NCBI GenBank assembly: GCA_036556965.1
Contig: DATBIO010000280.1
Span: 1-6,069, forward strand
DNA length: 6,069 nt
From: DATBIO01 sp036556965
GTDB taxonomy: Bacteria; Acidobacteriota; Vicinamibacteria; Fen-336
Direction: 5' to 3'
Shown here in pieces: positions 5,382 to 6,069 of this stretch. Position numbers and translations under genes: made by a program. Position 1 is the first letter of the stretch; each line of letters opens with the position of its first letter. Below the pieces are notes generated by a model, which was not told the DNA's origin, ran no database searches, and saw only the letters and a list, made by a program, of their open reading frames with translations.

Positions 5382-6069
5382 ATGCTCGCCGCGTACCTGG
5401 CGCCCCTCGTCCTGGCCGCCGCGCCCGGCCCGCTCACCATCGACACCCTGGTCCAGATCCGCCACCCGTCCGCCGCCGCCTGGTCGCCCGACGGCACGCG
5501 CGTCGCCCTGGTGTGGGAGCAGTCCGGGGTCGAGAACGTGTACGTGGTCCCCGCCGAGGGCGGCGAGCCGAAGCCCCTCACCCGCTACACCGACGGCCTC
5601 CTGGGCGGGATGTTCTGGGCCCCCGACGGCGCCCAGGTCTACTTCGAGCGCGACGGCGACCTCTGGCGGGTGCCCGCGGTCGGAGGCGATGCCGCGCGCG
5701 CGTGGCCGACGCCGGCCGGCGGGGGAGGGATGGCGCTCGCGCACGACGGGCGGCGCGTGGCCTTCACGCGAGGGGGCGACCTCTACGTGCGCGACCTGCA
5801 GGACGGGCGCGAGGTGCGCCTCACGGAGACCAGGGAAGAGGAGGGCGGCGCCGCGTGGTCGCCCGACGACCGGCGTCTGGCCTTCTCGATCGCCACCTTC
5901 ACGCCCCACGAGAACGTGCCCGACTACGCGGGAGCGAAGATCGCCTTCCGCTCGCAGAAGGACTTCCAGGTCGCCGTGGGCGTCGTGGCCGCCACCGGGG
6001 GCGCGGTCACGCGCATCGCGCGCGGGGACGGCTGGCACACGGCGCCCCGCTGGCTCGACCGGGACCACC
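5382..6069 (+). CDS. S9 family peptidase, N-terminal beta-propeller (3' partial)
   Basis: The frame runs off the right edge after 229 codons. Residues 1-14 (MLAAYLAPLVLAAA) look like a short signal peptide, with cleavage near Ala14, though there is no Lys/Arg in the n-region. TIDTLVQIRHPSAAAWSPDG (19-38) is the typical opening of secreted S9 (prolyl oligopeptidase/acylaminoacyl peptidase-like) enzymes. WD40-like PD40 blades follow: AAWSPDGTRVALVW (32-45), MFWAPDGAQVYFER (77-90), MALAHDGRRVAFTR (117-130) and AAWSPDDRRLAFSI (157-170). In the family the propeller gates a C-terminal alpha/beta-hydrolase with a Ser-Asp-His triad, which would lie beyond the window. A TolB-like or other pure PD40 protein remains possible until that part is seen. 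It is last of three genes in the cluster, so peptide hydrolysis in the periplasm or outside would fit beside amide hydrolysis. Confidence 0.8.
   Translation, partial: MLAAYLAPLVLAAAPGPLTIDTLVQIRHPSAAAWSPDGTRVALVWEQSGVENVYVVPAEGGEPKPLTRYTDGLLGGMFWAPDGAQVYFERDGDLWRVPAVGGDAARAWPTPAGGGGMALAHDGRRVAFTRGGDLYVRDLQDGREVRLTETREEEGGAAWSPDDRRLAFSIATFTPHENVPDYAGAKIAFRSQKDFQVAVGVVAATGGAVTRIARGDGWHTAPRWLDRDH

Noticed and set aside
4383..6068. 561-aa open frame on the - strand opposite the amidase end and the peptidase
   Set aside because: It is a composition shadow of two genes with clear family motifs on the other strand, with no domain of its own.
1..6069. CRISPR arrays, tRNA or rRNA genes, transposons, phage attachment sites
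   Set aside because: No regularly spaced repeats, no cloverleaf-like segment, no transposase motifs and no terminal inverted repeats were seen.

Overview
The window is very GC-rich, strongly biased to G/C at third codon positions, and densely coding. The mix of a Hanks-type Ser/Thr kinase fused to a TolB/FlgO-like domain and TPRs, a GSDTWGSI-type amidase with a Tat-signal partner, and an S9-type secreted peptidase suggests a high-GC soil-type bacterium, most plausibly Acidobacteriota, with Myxococcota or a similar phylum possible. This placement rests on gene style alone; there is no rRNA or other marker.

Left part (1-821, + strand): the C-terminal end of a DnaB/RecA-fold ATPase whose Walker A lies before the window. 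It ends in an Ala/Pro/acidic tail encoded by an 18-bp tandem repeat. It converges, across a 69-bp palindrome-rich gap, with a minus-strand pair (891-3556): a 114-aa protein of unknown function followed 11 nt later by a 769-aa Ser/Thr kinase with a TolB/FlgO-like middle domain and C-terminal TPRs. This pair looks like one signalling transcription unit.

Right part (3557-6069): a 120-bp divergent intergenic region carries a good sigma70-type promoter (TTGACG-18-TATACC) whose -10 sits inside a 12-bp perfect palindrome. It drives a tight plus-strand cluster: a 99-aa Tat-signal protein, an amidase-signature enzyme and an S9-type beta-propeller peptidase cut off by the window edge. Gaps are 2 and 8 nt, and each gene has a Shine-Dalgarno match. 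Together they suggest amide or peptide degradation, with at least the peptidase exported.

The most interesting point is the junction of the 99-aa protein and the amidase. The small protein resembles the N-terminal extension that I recall in related Tat-exported amidases. One extra C in the C6 run at 3951-3956 would fuse the two reading frames into a single protein of about 565 aa. This is therefore either a real gene split, which would change where the amidase acts, or a one-base error or mutation. I see no mobile element, CRISPR array, tRNA or rRNA, and no convincing wholly new system.
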